This document shows, piece after piece, positions 10,607 through 22,010 of a stretch of DNA of 64,000 bases (the stretch's first letter is position 1; each line of letters opens with the position of its first letter). The notes under the pieces are model-generated. The model did not search any database, was not told where the DNA came from, and was given only the letters and a program-made list of their open reading frames with translations. The DNA lies in contig NC_091971.1 in the NCBI RefSeq assembly GCF_036711975.1, positions 12,779,501-12,843,500 of the forward strand, read 5' to 3'. Both the position numbers and the translations under genes were made by a program. This DNA comes from Onthophagus taurus. Taxonomy: Eukaryota; Arthropoda; Insecta; Coleoptera; Scarabaeidae.

Positions 10607-11790
10607 TAGTGATGGAACGGATAGTGATTTTGCGAAAAACTGGATATCCGATTATCCGGCATATCTATCCGGACATTATGGTTATAATTTCTCGTGCATT
10701 TCTAAAGTGATACCCTATATTGCCATATTATTGCGATATTTGAACAAAAATGAAATTAATAAAAAAGCTGATAAGATAAGATAAGTCTTATTTGGATCCA
10801 AGATACAAAATGAATTTTTTTGATGTTGATTTAACTCACGAAGCGACTCTAAAAAGAGGATACTTTAATTAATAATTGGTGATATTTCCACAAGAATCCT
10901 TCAAAAAATGAATTTTATAGCGAATTTTGAAAATTATCGATGAAAATTTTATCAAAACTTCAAATATTGTTTTCTCAAAAACGAAAAAATTATTTTTCAA
11001 AACGTATTGGTTCATTGGAAAGAGGACACTTTTATTAACATTTTGGGAAATTTTCATACTCATATTCCAAGAAATGGATTTTATTCGAATTTTTAAAACT
11101 TAATCGGCGAAAATTGAAAAATTCGAAAAAATTGTCAATCACTTCAAAAACTTATTTCTTAAGAACTGAATGTGATTTTTCAAAACGGATTTTAGCATTA
11201 AAAAGAGGATACTTTATTTAATATGATGACATTTCCACAAGGATCCTTCAAGAAATTAATTTTATAGCGAATTTTGAAAATTATCGATGAAAATTGTAAC
11301 ATCGAAAATTCAAATATTGTTTTCTCGAAAACGAAAAATTATTTTTCAAAACGTGTTGGTTCATTGGAAAGAGGACATTTTTATTAACAATTTGGGAAAT
11401 TTTCATACTCCTATTCCAAGAACTGGATTTTATACGAATTTTTAAAACTTAATCTTCGAAAATTGCAAAATTCGAAAAAATTGTCGATTATTTCAACAAT
11501 TTTTTTCTCAAGAACTAAAAGTGATTTTTCAAAACGGTTTTCTGCATCAAAAAGAGGATACTTTAATTAATAATTGGTGATATTTCCACAAGAATCCTTC
11601 AAAAAATGAATTTTATGGCGAATTTTGAAAATTATCGATGAAAATTGCAACATCGAAAATTTTTTCAAAACTTCAAATATTGTTTTCTCAAAAACTAAAA
11701 GTTATTTTTCAAAACGGGTTGGTTCATTGGAAAGAGAACACTTTTATTAACACTTTGGGAAATTTTCATACTCATACTCAATTATGAAAT
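10607..11790. repeat. Satellite array (349-bp units) with a hAT-like left end
   Basis: From about 10850 to 11780 three units of 349 bp follow one another; the landmark TACTTTAATT or a close variant is at 10861, 11210 and 11559. Each unit is a dimer of two diverged halves of about 175 bp, both ending in TTTTTCAAAACGG. The array is preceded by TAGTGATGGAACGGATAG at 10607 and a segment rich in GGATATCCG/ATCCGG that also precedes the array at 21236. The TAGTGATGG start resembles hAT ends, but no right terminus is found. Confidence 0.75.
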
Positions 11791-12047
11791 TATCTATATT
11801 AACAAAAATATTGAGGAATCAAATAAAAAAATAACAGCCTTTTCACAAAATCTGGATGGAATTCTAGATATTTTTTTTTATTTCAAACTCAGCCAACGTC
11901 ACTCCTACCATTTTCTTAAAAATGGTGTGTCCTTCCTAAAAGGCCGAGCAAGGTAATTTTTGACGTTTTAGAAATATTAAATTAATGCAGTAATCTTCAG
12001 TTGGTTATAATTAGGGCTCGGATTTTATGCAAAATGTATTTAAAGAG
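11791..12047. other. Non-coding spacer before the pogo-like element
   Basis: No gene, and no terminal repeat that I can match to the right end of the transposon that follows. Confidence 0.3.
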
Positions 12048-13320
12048 CTATTCCGTCGAGTACAAATAGGGAATCGTGGAAGACTCCAGGGGTGTAAATC
12101 TTGTAGCATTCTGTAAAGAGAAGATGCTGGTGTCAACTGGTGGACCAAGGAAATGAGAAAAAACGCAGAGTTGGATCAGGTCGGCAGTCGTTATTTTCTG
12201 AGTTGGAAGATTGCATCTGGAAATGGATTGCAGGCAGGAGAGCAATGGCTTTGGTTGTGCGCAGGGCTGATATTCAAAAATTTGCCCTTGAAACAGCAAT
12301 TGAATTTGATATATCCACAGAAGAATTTAAAGCATCGTCACACTGGTTGGACAACTTCCTTAAACGATATGAACTGTCTCTAAGGAGATCAACAACATTG
12401 TTTAAGCTGGAAGACAATGAAGTTGTTAAGCGTGCACTTGCGTTTAAGCTTTTTGTTGATGGCATCGATTTTTCGAAATACCAACTCTCCAACATGATTG
12501 CTATGGATGAGACAACGATATTCCTAGGCCAAGGAGCTCAAACGACAGTTCACCACAAGGCTTCTTCGTCGATTTACGTTCCTTCTACCGGTTACGATAG
12601 TGCACGTGTTACCTGTATTTTGGCGATTCGTCTAGATGGCAAGAAAATATCGTCATTTTTAATCACTAAAGGTAAAAAAGACCAGATTCAACGTGTTTCA
12701 GGAATTTATGTCATTGAAAGTGAAAAAGCCTGGTGCACCCAAGCAGTTATAAGAAAGTGGGTTGATTTTATGCTGCCACCACTGTGTGTCAGAATAGAGG
12801 TTTACTAGTTTGGGATTCAGCCAGTACTCACCGCGCTAAAGACATGAAAAACTTTCTTGCTGAGAGGAAGATTGATCAAATAATGATTCCGGCAGTGACT
12901 GGTTACCTCCAGACACTTGTCATTGCAATATACAAGCTATTCAAGGATCATTTGCGGATGGAAATCAATTGAAAACAGAATGGTGAGAAATCATCGAGGT
13001 AATTTTGTAAAACCAGGCTTACAAGAAGTTGTGAATTGTAATATATCGCAAGACATGAGAGATTCGGACCAATGATTCAACAGGAAATGGATTTGGAAGA
13101 AAATCAGAATATAATTCAGAATTTTATTTATGACGATGTTCCAGAAAAAGATGACATGACTGTAGTTGAATAAATTAAAATTTCTGTATTCTGTGTAAAA
13201 TAAATATTAAATAAAAATATATAAATATACTTTTATTTTTGCCATCCCCCGAAAATAAGCGCGTATTTTGGACCAAAAAAGAAAGTAACTCTTATTTTCG
13301 GAAAAAGACGGTAATACAGA
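12048..13320 (+). mobile_element. Pogo-like (Tc1/mariner superfamily) transposon, broken
   Basis: The frame 12140-12808 encodes a Tc5/CENP-B type helix-turn-helix region (ending ASSHWLDNFLKRYELSLRRS) and the start of a DDE_1 catalytic domain with the first aspartate in IAMDETTIFL. A second frame, 12784-12972, continues it with LLVWDSASTHRAKDMKNFL (second aspartate) and the region where the third acidic residue lies. A frameshift near 12790-12808 separates the two, and stops follow, so the transposase is inactive. CCGAAAATAAGCGCG near 13247 and CTTATTTTCGG near 13290 look like the terminal repeat of the family at the right end; the left end is not found. Confidence 0.75.
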
Positions 13321-13489
13321 ATTCTTCTGTGTAAATGTGTAAGGTTGGTTGCATAAATTCTTATTTAAATGTAGAATACAATACAGAATACAGGATTGAG
13401 TTATAACTTATAACAATGCAAAATTAACTAATAAGATCTTGATGACTGAAAGAATTAAAATAAATTTTTGTAGAAGGTTTCAATTTAAA

Positions 13490-13727
13490 AATTTTCCGAT
13501 GAGTCGGTACCGATACAAAACGCATGCGCTCTATGTTGCTTGTATGGGCGTCGAGCGAACGGAGTCCCATTTTGCCGGTCCCAACTCCTTCAAGTAACCG
13601 TCCGTCGTCTTCGTCATTTTGCTCGTGATAGTCGTCGGTGGGGTAGAAAAGAATCCGCCAAGTCTACCGGTAGTTCAGTGCTAGAAACGCGCGCGATTTG
13701 TTTGCACACAAACCTGGATCCCTTACG
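13490..13727 (+). promoter_or_regulatory. CpG-rich promoter / 5' UTR of ELOVL6
   Basis: Base composition changes sharply here, from AT-rich DNA to GC- and CpG-rich sequence with a CGCATGCG palindrome near 13520. The strand reads into the ELOVL6 start. No TATA box is visible. The transcription start and any 5' UTR intron cannot be fixed; TCTACCG|GTAGTT near 13669 could be a donor. Confidence 0.5.
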
Positions 13728-14579
13728 ATGGACGTGTCGTTGCCGAATTACTCATACATGTTCAACTTCGAAAGTGGTTTCAAACACCAGGACACCCGCA
13801 CGTGGATGACGGAAAATTGGACCTTAGGATTCTACTATGTTGGCGTTTACATGATTCTTATTTTCGGCGGCCAACATTTGATGCAAAACAGACCCAGATT
13901 CGAACTGCGAGGAGTTTTAGTTTTATGGAACACACTTTTGGCAACGTTTAGTATAATGGGGGCCTGCAGAACCGTACCGGAATTCATTCACACATTAACC
14001 CATCACGGTTTGTACCATTCCGTCTGCATACCATCGTTTATCGAGCAAGATAAAGTCTCCGGTTTTTGGACTTGGATGTTCGTTTTAAGTAAACTCCCGG
14101 AACTCGGCGATACCATTTTCATAGTTCTTAGAAAGCAACCCTTAATTTTCCTACATTGGTACCATCACATAACGGTGCTTCTTTACTCTTGGTTCAGTTA
14201 TACAGAGTATACAGCAAGCGCCCGATGGTTCATTGTGATGAATTATTGCGTCCATTCCGTAATGTACTCTTATTACGCTTTAAGAGCGATGGGTTACAGC
14301 CCGCCGAGGCAAATCGCGATGGTTATTACTTCATTGCAATTATTACAAATGGTGATTGGTTGTTTAATCAACATTTGGGCGCATCAATTGCTCCAAAATA
14401 AATCCGAGTGCCACATCTCGCCGTTTAATATCAAATTGTCGATCGCTATGTATTTCAGTTATTTTGTATTATTTGCGCGGTTCTTCCACAAGGCCTATTT
14501 ATCAAAGGAACGTAAATCGAAAAATCGAAGCGCACCAATCACTGCTGATTACCCCCTACTTAAATCTAAGGTGCAGTAG
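13728..14579 (+). CDS. ELOVL6: Very-long-chain fatty acid elongase, ELOVL6 type
   Basis: One uninterrupted frame of 283 residues from ATG 13728 (human ELOVL6 265). An upstream in-frame ATG at 13698 is less likely, since PNYSYMFNFE is near the usual N-terminus. ELO family enzymes are ER membrane proteins that condense malonyl-CoA with acyl-CoA, the first step of each elongation cycle; the ELOVL6 class acts mainly on C12-C16 chains. Visible signatures are KLPELGDT (122-128), the catalytic histidine box HWYHH (143-147) followed by ITVLLYSW, and NYCVHSVMYSYYALRA (172-187). Several hydrophobic spans fit the multi-pass topology. The C-terminus has a basic stretch (KERKSKNR). No intron interrupts the coding region, unlike vertebrate orthologues. 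The orthologue in flies is Baldspot. Confidence 0.93.
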   Translation: MDVSLPNYSYMFNFESGFKHQDTRTWMTENWTLGFYYVGVYMILIFGGQHLMQNRPRFELRGVLVLWNTLLATFSIMGACRTVPEFIHTLTHHGLYHSVCIPSFIEQDKVSGFWTWMFVLSKLPELGDTIFIVLRKQPLIFLHWYHHITVLLYSWFSYTEYTASARWFIVMNYCVHSVMYSYYALRAMGYSPPRQIAMVITSLQLLQMVIGCLINIWAHQLLQNKSECHISPFNIKLSIAMYFSYFVLFARFFHKAYLSKERKSKNRSAPITADYPLLKSKVQ

Positions 14580-16470
14580 TGATAAAAAATACAAATAATT
14601 AAAAAAAAAAAAATAGAGTTCTTTCAATTTTTTGTGTTTTTTGTGTGCAAATTGTTAATAATTAATTTTTTTTAATTGAAATGGTGTTTATGGAAGGATT
14701 TGTGATTTTTCTTTGTGTAACTTCTTCCTGATCCATTTCAATAATTAATTAATTAATTCGTTGATAAGATGTAGAAATTAATAATTGGGGTGATTTTTTT
14801 GTAATAAAATTGTAGAAATTAATGAAACAAGTATAAAATTACTGTTATAAATAAAATAAGTACAATTAAGTGTAATAAATCAACTTGATAAAAAGGAAAA
14901 ATCAAAATAAACTGTTGAAGTAGCAAAATTACTAAAAAGTAGGGCTTTCGGTTCTAATTAAACATTAAAAAAGTTGATAGATAAAAATGTTGTTAAAAAT
15001 TTTATTAAATTGGATAAAAATAAATTTAGATAAATTGTTAAAAGTAGATAAAAAATGTCTATTATTAATTAAACTTGCATAAATTTAACATAATTGAAAA
15101 ACAAAAACAAACAATTTTTTTTATAATTTATAAAAAAACATTTTGCATACAAAAAACACATAAAACGTTTTAATAACACAAAATAAAACTATTTTACCCA
15201 CTTTTTCCTCTACATTAAAAAATTATTTAAAACACTTTAACGTTTTAAAATTTAAATATTAATTTATTTCGTGCTTTTTAGTTTACATTCCAAACAATAT
15301 TTTCACGTATCATAGTTTAATTAAATATTTTGGACGAAAGGGTTTATTATGATATATATTTTTTTAATAAACTAACTTATTGCATTTCAATTACAAATAG
15401 CAATACAAAACGGGGTACTTTTTTATAGATTTCGCGATTATTGCGTCTTTATTTACGCTAGTCATTACATTTTAAGTTTACTTTTAAGTGTAAGACACAT
15501 TGTCATAACGTAACAACAGATCGTTCAAATTTTCAAAAAATTTGATTGACGAGGAATAATAAAAAAGTTGGTTGTACTTTCTGCATTTAATATTCATTTT
15601 TTGTTTGTTTTTATCGTTTGTATTGTGGACAATTTATCCATACTGGTTTTGTCTTTAAATTAAAGGTTGAAGCTTTAAAAAAAAATTGATTCGTTTTATT
15701 TTTCTAACCCATTAATCAAAATATTAATTATTATCTTTAAAATTCTTTGGTAAGTATTTGATAATTAAAATGTTTATGTGCACAGAAAATTATTTCTATA
15801 AATCACTTCATAATTTCTATTCATTAAATGTAATTGAAAAAAATTACAATTGCTCAGTCCATGTACTAATTTGTTTATGGGTTTTTTGCTTGTTAAGCAT
15901 TGAATAAATTGTAACACTTAATGTTACTGTAAACAGTTTGTTGGATGTTATTGAAAGAAAAATTTAAATGTAAATATGTTACACCTAAATTACGAAACAT
16001 TATGAAAATAATTAATTTGAGTACTAATAACTTCAAAGAAACACGTAATTAAGTCAATGTATCATAATGATATTGATATTAATAAGACTGATTGCATCAA
16101 TTACTAGTTTTTATGTTTTAATTATGTCCATAACAGTTTCAAGCTCCATATAGATCAATATCTATATAATAACAGTGTTTAGTTTTATATTTATACATAA
16201 AATAATGAAACAAAATAAAATAATCTAATAATTAGTTGAATAAGTTTAGACAAAGATTGGCAAAAAAATGTTTTGTCTGATTTGATCGAAAAATACAATA
16301 CTTTAGGGGTAAAAAGAACAAAAAAAGATTTACTGTTGCAACATGGCCCTCAATATGACTGCTTCGAAAAAGTTAAAATCACTAATATGGCATAAAATAG
16401 CTTGATTAACAAGACCTGGATGATGAGTAGAATTTTTGAAAAATACTTCTTAGGATTACTGTTTGTGGAG
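14580..16470. other. 3' UTR and AT-rich spacer
   Basis: The first few hundred bases are likely the ELOVL6 3' untranslated region, with a 13-A run near 14600 and candidate AATAAA signals near 14850-14880. The rest is AT-rich with no gene, no repeat unit and no RNA fold that I can support. Confidence 0.4.
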
Positions 16471-18095
16471 AACTGTCTCAAAATATGTCAAAATATGGAA
16501 GATAACAAACGGTAAACTTTGTTAAAAACGATGAAATGGTAGAAGAAGATAATTGGGACGAAGAACATGTTCTTTCCTTGTCTGAAATAAAGTCTTTATA
16601 TGACCCGAGGTAATGCCAACAGCAAACCCTAAAAATTTGACATTTACAGGTATTATTGAAAAAAAAATTGATCTCTGGCATTATTGAATCTTGCATTATT
16701 TGATGTAAGTCTATAAGTAGTTTCTTCATAATGTCTGAGGTTTTGCCAATATAATTAAAGACTTTTTCTTGCAGTATGAAACTCTGAGAACATAATTCTT
16801 AACATTTTCTTGTTGTTTCGAGCCTCTTTACAATAATTCCAAACTGCTTCCTGATACTTGGAGATTCACCAAGGTAATTGCAGAAATTTTCTCGCAGTGT
16901 GGCATCTCTTCGATGTAATCCCAGAGTATTCCTTAAAGTCTGAAGTCTTGCCAGTGCAAGTACATACAGTATTGAATCTTATTAATCCAACCCAACCCAA
17001 AAATTTTACCTTGACAGGTATTATTAAAAAAAATTGATTTGGTGTCAAAAGTATAGGCTTTTCATGCAATCTTGAATCCTATCATTGAAGATTTTTTCAT
17101 AATGTCTGAGGTTATGCCAATATAATTAAAGAATAATAATTCTTGACGTTTTGGGTCTCTTCACAATAATTTCAAACATCTTTCTGATGCTTGCTGCCAG
17201 TTATTATAATTTCTGTCTTACTCTTGAAATTTGGAGATTCACCAAGGTAATTGCAGAAATTTTCTCATAGTGTAACATCTCTTTGATGTAATTCCAAAGT
17301 ATTCCTTAAAGTCTAAAGTCTTGCCAGTGCAAGTACATACAGTATTGAATCTTATTACCCAACCCAAAACTTTAACCTTGACAGGAATTATTAAAAAAAT
17401 TGATTTTGTGTTAAAAGTATAGACTTTTCATGCAATCTTGAACTCTGCCATTCTAGATTTCTTCATAATGTCTGAGGTTATGCCAATATAATTAAAGATT
17501 ATCATACAATTTCAGACTTTTTCTTGCAGTATGAAACTCTGGGAACGTAATTCTTAACATTTTCTTGATGTTTCGAGCCTCTTTACAATAATTCCAAACT
17601 TCTTCCTGATGCTTGGTGCCAGTAGTTATAATTTCTGTCTTACTCTTGAAATCTGGAGATTCACCAGAGTACTTCCAGAGTATTTCTCGCAGTGTAACAT
17701 CTCTTCGATGTAATTCCAGAGTATTCCTTAAAGTCTGAAATCTTGCCAGTGCAAGTACATAAAGTGTTACACTTTATTAATCCAACCCAACCCAAAAATT
17801 TGACCTTGACATGTATTATTAAAAAAAAATTTATTTGGTGTCAAAAGTATAGGCTTTTCATGCAATCTTGAATCCTACCATTGTAGATTTTTCATATTGT
17901 CTGTGATTTTGCCAATATAATTAAAGACTGTCAGTATCATTTCAGAATTTTCTTGCAGTATGAAACCCTAGGAACGTAATTCTTAACATTTTCTTGATGT
18001 TTCGAGCCTTTTCACAATAATTCCAAACTTCTTCCTGATGGTTGCTGCCAGTCATTATAATTTCTGTCTTACTCTTGAAATTATATATAGTATTA
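16471..18095. repeat. Tandem repeat array, about 370-420 bp units
   Basis: The block ATTCCTTAAAGTCTGAAGTC (with variants) appears at 16928, 17301 and 17723. The block ATAATGTCTGAGGTTATGCC (or a close form) appears at about 16728, 17099, 17465 and 17890. Units therefore repeat every 373-422 bp, differing by internal deletions. Each contains ATCCAACCCAACCC next to a poly(A)/poly(T) stretch. There are about four copies, degenerating at both ends. No coding capacity is recognised. Confidence 0.8.
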
Positions 18096-18540
18096 AATCT
18101 TGTTTGTGTAATTCTAAGTTTCTTTATAGCATATGGTGTTTGATTACAGTAGATACTTTTATTTTGTGAGTACTATTTTACATATAAAAATTATGAGTTT
18201 CAAAACCAGTACGGTAGCACCAGTGTGGTGTTAGGAAGTTTTCACATCAATCCAACACCTTTTGAACATATCAAACTAATGTCCACAAAATTCTAAGTAA
18301 AAACCTATATAAGTAGAAAACCGTCTAAAATGACCATAAAACAAAATAATCTTTAATGGATGATAGGATATAATTCTTTTTTGAGTAATCATCGTTTACA
18401 CCGCGTCTGGATTGAAGAGGTTATAGTCTACGTATAAAACAGAGAGTGTACCAAACACAGAAATGTTTTATTCAGAAATTTATACCTGGTTTGTATTGAA
18501 AATTCACGCTCCATTTTTTCTGTTTAAGATATTAAATTCC
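18096..18540. other. Non-coding spacer
   Basis: AT-rich sequence between the tandem array and the LINE remnant. Nothing is recognised. Confidence 0.3.
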
Positions 18541-18545
18541 ACATA

Positions 18546-19640
18546 TTGGCAAAAAATAATGTAGAAATTCTAAATAAATTAATATTAACAAAGTTTAAAA
18601 TCATAAAATCAGAAAGAAATGGTCTGAAGTTAGCATGGAGGCAATGGAAGAGAACAAGACAGCAAGCAGAGTATGAAGAGTACGTGCAGAAGAGGATCAA
18701 CTGTAAGAAAGAGTTTGCAGAAAACCTTCTAAGAGAAACTTCCGTCAAGATAGTAGACAATTCTGGAAGTCCATGCGGAGAAAATTTGGAAAAAAAGTAA
18801 GGAGCATAAAAGACAGCTTGAAAGAGGAAACGGAAGAAGTGCTGGAAGTATAGAGATCCTATTATGAGAAGAAATTCAAAGATGGAGGTGAAGGCAGAAG
18901 CATGGTGTTGGCAGAAGAACTCGTCCAAACGGTATGGAGGGCGGACGCGCAGATTGGCAAAGAAACAATCTTCCCTATAAACAAAAATGGGGTTTCGGCA
19001 AGCTGTGGAAACTACAGGGCAATATAACTCATTAATGTCATTGGAAAGCTATACTCCAGAATTCCGGAGAGGAGCCTAAGGACGGGTTTGAAACCAGGAT
19101 GACAAACATAACATCTCATTTTCCCACTGCGTTGCATAATTGATAAGCGGATCAGCAGAAAGAAATCTGCATACCTGATTTTCTTGGATCTCCAGGTGTG
19201 ATATAGTGCAAAGGCAAGAGGTCTGGAAAGTACTAGAGAAGAAAGGGATTCCCCACAACTGATGCAGGTCATTAAGTCCATGTTACAGTGAGTGGGTAGG
19301 CTTAACGGGAAGATCTGTAGCATGATTGTTATGGAAAAAAGTATTCGACAGGAGGCAGTTTATTTTTATCCCCATTGCTATTTGTAGCTTTTATGGATGA
19401 AATGGTGAAGACACGCAAGAGAGACTAGAAATTTCGGTGGTTGGCATGTTCAACTTCAGACCAAACATGTGCCATGGTCTGATATATGCAGATGATGTAG
19501 TCATCATGTAGTCATCAACACTAAAAGAAAGAGGCAGGTAGTGACGGAGATCGAGGAACAGATAGGTAACATCCACATCGAATGTGATGGTCAATTTCTC
19601 ACCCAAGTCAGCAGCTATCAACGTCTAGGAACGACATAAT
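18546..19640 (+). mobile_element. Non-LTR retrotransposon (LINE) remnant, reverse transcriptase part
   Basis: Scattered frames on the plus strand match the region before and within a LINE reverse transcriptase. They include a basic linker around WRQWKRTRQQAEYEEYVQKR, an INVIGKLYSRIL.RSLRTG segment (about 19035-19090), VW.VLEKKGIPHN (about 19220), a FMDEMVK segment near 19390 and a LIYADDVVIM-like stretch (about 19480-19510) carrying the catalytic Y/F-A-D-D motif. Several frameshifts and stops interrupt it, so it is inactive. Clade assignment (CR1/Jockey-like) is tentative. Confidence 0.7.
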
Positions 19641-21235
19641 ATAAACCAAACACCTTTTTATTTCAAAAAATAAAAATCGCTACAATAATAAATTCTTAAT
19701 CTCACATTCCACTGGAAGTATCGTTTATACATATCCAACCTTTACGAGGAAATACGTCGTTAAAGTTGCCACTTAATGACGTTTGCATAAAAAAGATGTT
19801 TTTATAGGAAATAATTTTAGATATTTGTGTTTGTCACCATCAAATAACAAATAAACATAAATTTGCGTCACTAGTCGTGAATTGAAAGATAAAAAGAACA
19901 TTCACAAACAGGAATTGACATCAACGATTTTTTTTTGAATATATATTCAATGTAAATTCTATTTGAATGGGCCACTTAGAACGTTTGCGTGAAAAATCAA
20001 GTATGAAATATTAATTGAAAAGAAAGCGAATTAATATGGCGTAACTTTTGAACGTAACATAACCGTTTGTTGAGTGTATTATTAAAAAATTATGCAATCA
20101 AAATCAATATGTTTAACGAATTTTTTATTAAGTTGGTTTATTACTGTGTTAAAGTTGGTTACTTTTGGTTTTAATGCAATTCAAATGAAATTCATGAAAT
20201 TCAATTATATTCAAATTAATTAAATGCCATAAAAATCTGTATGACACTTTAATATGAAAGTTGGAAATGAATCATTATTTATTCGCCTAATCTTTATCAT
20301 CTTTAAAATTAAATAATGAAATCACCATTTTTACAGATAAAAACGATAAAAAGTAATCTGCTTTTTAAATAAATTATTTCTGTTGGTTTACTTTTATTTT
20401 TAAGTGAAAGTTCGAAATTCTTATGTAAGTTCGGTAATTTACTAGAAATGAATCATGTACGCATGCGTAATAAAACAAAAAGAAAAAAAATGAATAAGAC
20501 AAAAAAAAAGAAGAAAATTAAAGGAGAAGAAATGGATCACGTAACGGAAATGAATGAGAAAACGGCGGCAAATTCGAAACGCACTTGACTTTCGAATATG
20601 AACGTAACAAGTTTTGCGGAATGCGCTTTTTCCACAACCTACTTTCTATCTGGAATTGTCAAAACTACGCATACTACGACCGTCTTCGTTTTAACCTTGA
20701 CACCTGTATAAAGTAGTAGATGTTTTGTTTTAACAACAATTGTTATTTTCTTGGCCTACTCTTATTATTTTTTCATTTTTGATTTCGTAACGATATTATT
20801 TTTCAAGTACATAGTTCCATAAAGAACAGACCAATTTTAGTCTCCTTAAATAGGTAATTGAAGAAAATTGCTTCTGAAACACAACTCAATTTTAAACAGA
20901 AAGTGGTCTTTTTTACGTAACACTTTTACGCGTATCAAACGTTACATCGAAGTTTTTTTTTTAAACGTTAACGATATTTTTAATGTTGATTTTACATTTT
21001 AAATTATACATAATTCATTATCGACAGGAAAATAATTAAGGTACATTTGCGTTGCAATAAAAGTAGTTAAAAGTAAAAAGGTAATTGTCGTCGCAAAATC
21101 AATGTGCAAGGTTGTTCCTGTTGCTTTTTCAAAGGGGGGTTATTAAAAGGAAAAAATGACGCAAAAGATCAATTAACTAATAAAAGCTAAAATTAGGCCG
21201 TTTAAGTAAATTTATAGTTTATTGGTGGTATCAAT
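19641..21235. other. Non-coding spacer with a small CpG-rich patch
   Basis: No gene or recognisable repeat. About 20450-20720 is less AT-rich and contains several CG dinucleotides and a TGTATAAAG box at about 20705. It could be a promoter or an untranslated first exon of a gene outside the window, but nothing downstream confirms that. Confidence 0.3.
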
Positions 21236-22010
21236 TAGTGATGGAACGGAGTGATTTTGCGAAAAGGATACCTGATATTTGGCATCCCCTTCGGAGCCGG
21301 ATATCCGGCCATTATGGTTATAATTTCTGGTACATTTCTGAAGCAGCTCTAAAAAGAGGATACTTTAATTAATAATTGACGATATTTCCACAAGATTCCT
21401 TCCAGAAATTAATTTTATAGCGAATTTTGAAAATTATCGATGAAAATTGCAACATCGAAAATTTTATCAAAACTTCAAATATTATTTTCTCAAACACTAA
21501 AAAATATTTTTCAAAACGGGTTGTTTCAGTGGAAAGAGGAGACTTTTATTAACACTTTGGAAAATTTTCATGCTTATATTCCAAGAAATGTATTTTATAC
21601 GAATTTTTAAAACTTAATCGGCGAAAATTGCAAAATTCGAAAAAATTGTCGATTATTTCAAAAATTTATTTCTCAAGAACTAAAAGTGATTTTTCAAAAC
21701 GGCTTTTTGCATTAAAAAGAGGATACTTTAATTAATAATTGGTGATATTTCCACAAGGATCCTTCAAGAAATTAATTTTATACCGAATTTTGAAAATTAT
21801 CGAAGAAAATTGCAACATCGAAAATTTTATCAAAACTTCAAATATTATTTTCTCAAAAACTAAAAAATATTTTTCAAAACGGGTTGTCTCATTGGAAAGA
21901 GGACACTTTTATTAACACTTTGGAAAATTTTCATACTCATATTCCAAGAAGTGGATTTTATACGAATTTTTTTAAACTTAATCGGCGAAAAGCCCCTCAT
22001 AATTCTTGAA
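21236..22010. repeat. Second copy of the satellite-bearing element
   Basis: TAGTGATGGAACGGAG at 21236 and the following GGATATCCGGCCATTATGG segment match the left flank of the array at 10607. Then come roughly two of the same 349-360 bp dimeric satellite units, same orientation, ending at about 21990 within a unit. The shared flank plus shared satellite shows that the whole assembly, not just the satellite, was copied. Confidence 0.75.

Noticed and set aside
13540-13809. 89-aa plus-strand frame before ELOVL6
   Set aside because: It overlaps the 5' UTR and start of ELOVL6 in another frame and is arginine-rich, as expected from GC-rich sequence. No domain.
18524-18928. 134-aa minus-strand frame
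   Set aside because: It is antisense to the LINE linker region; its phenylalanine/leucine-rich composition comes from the complementary strand.
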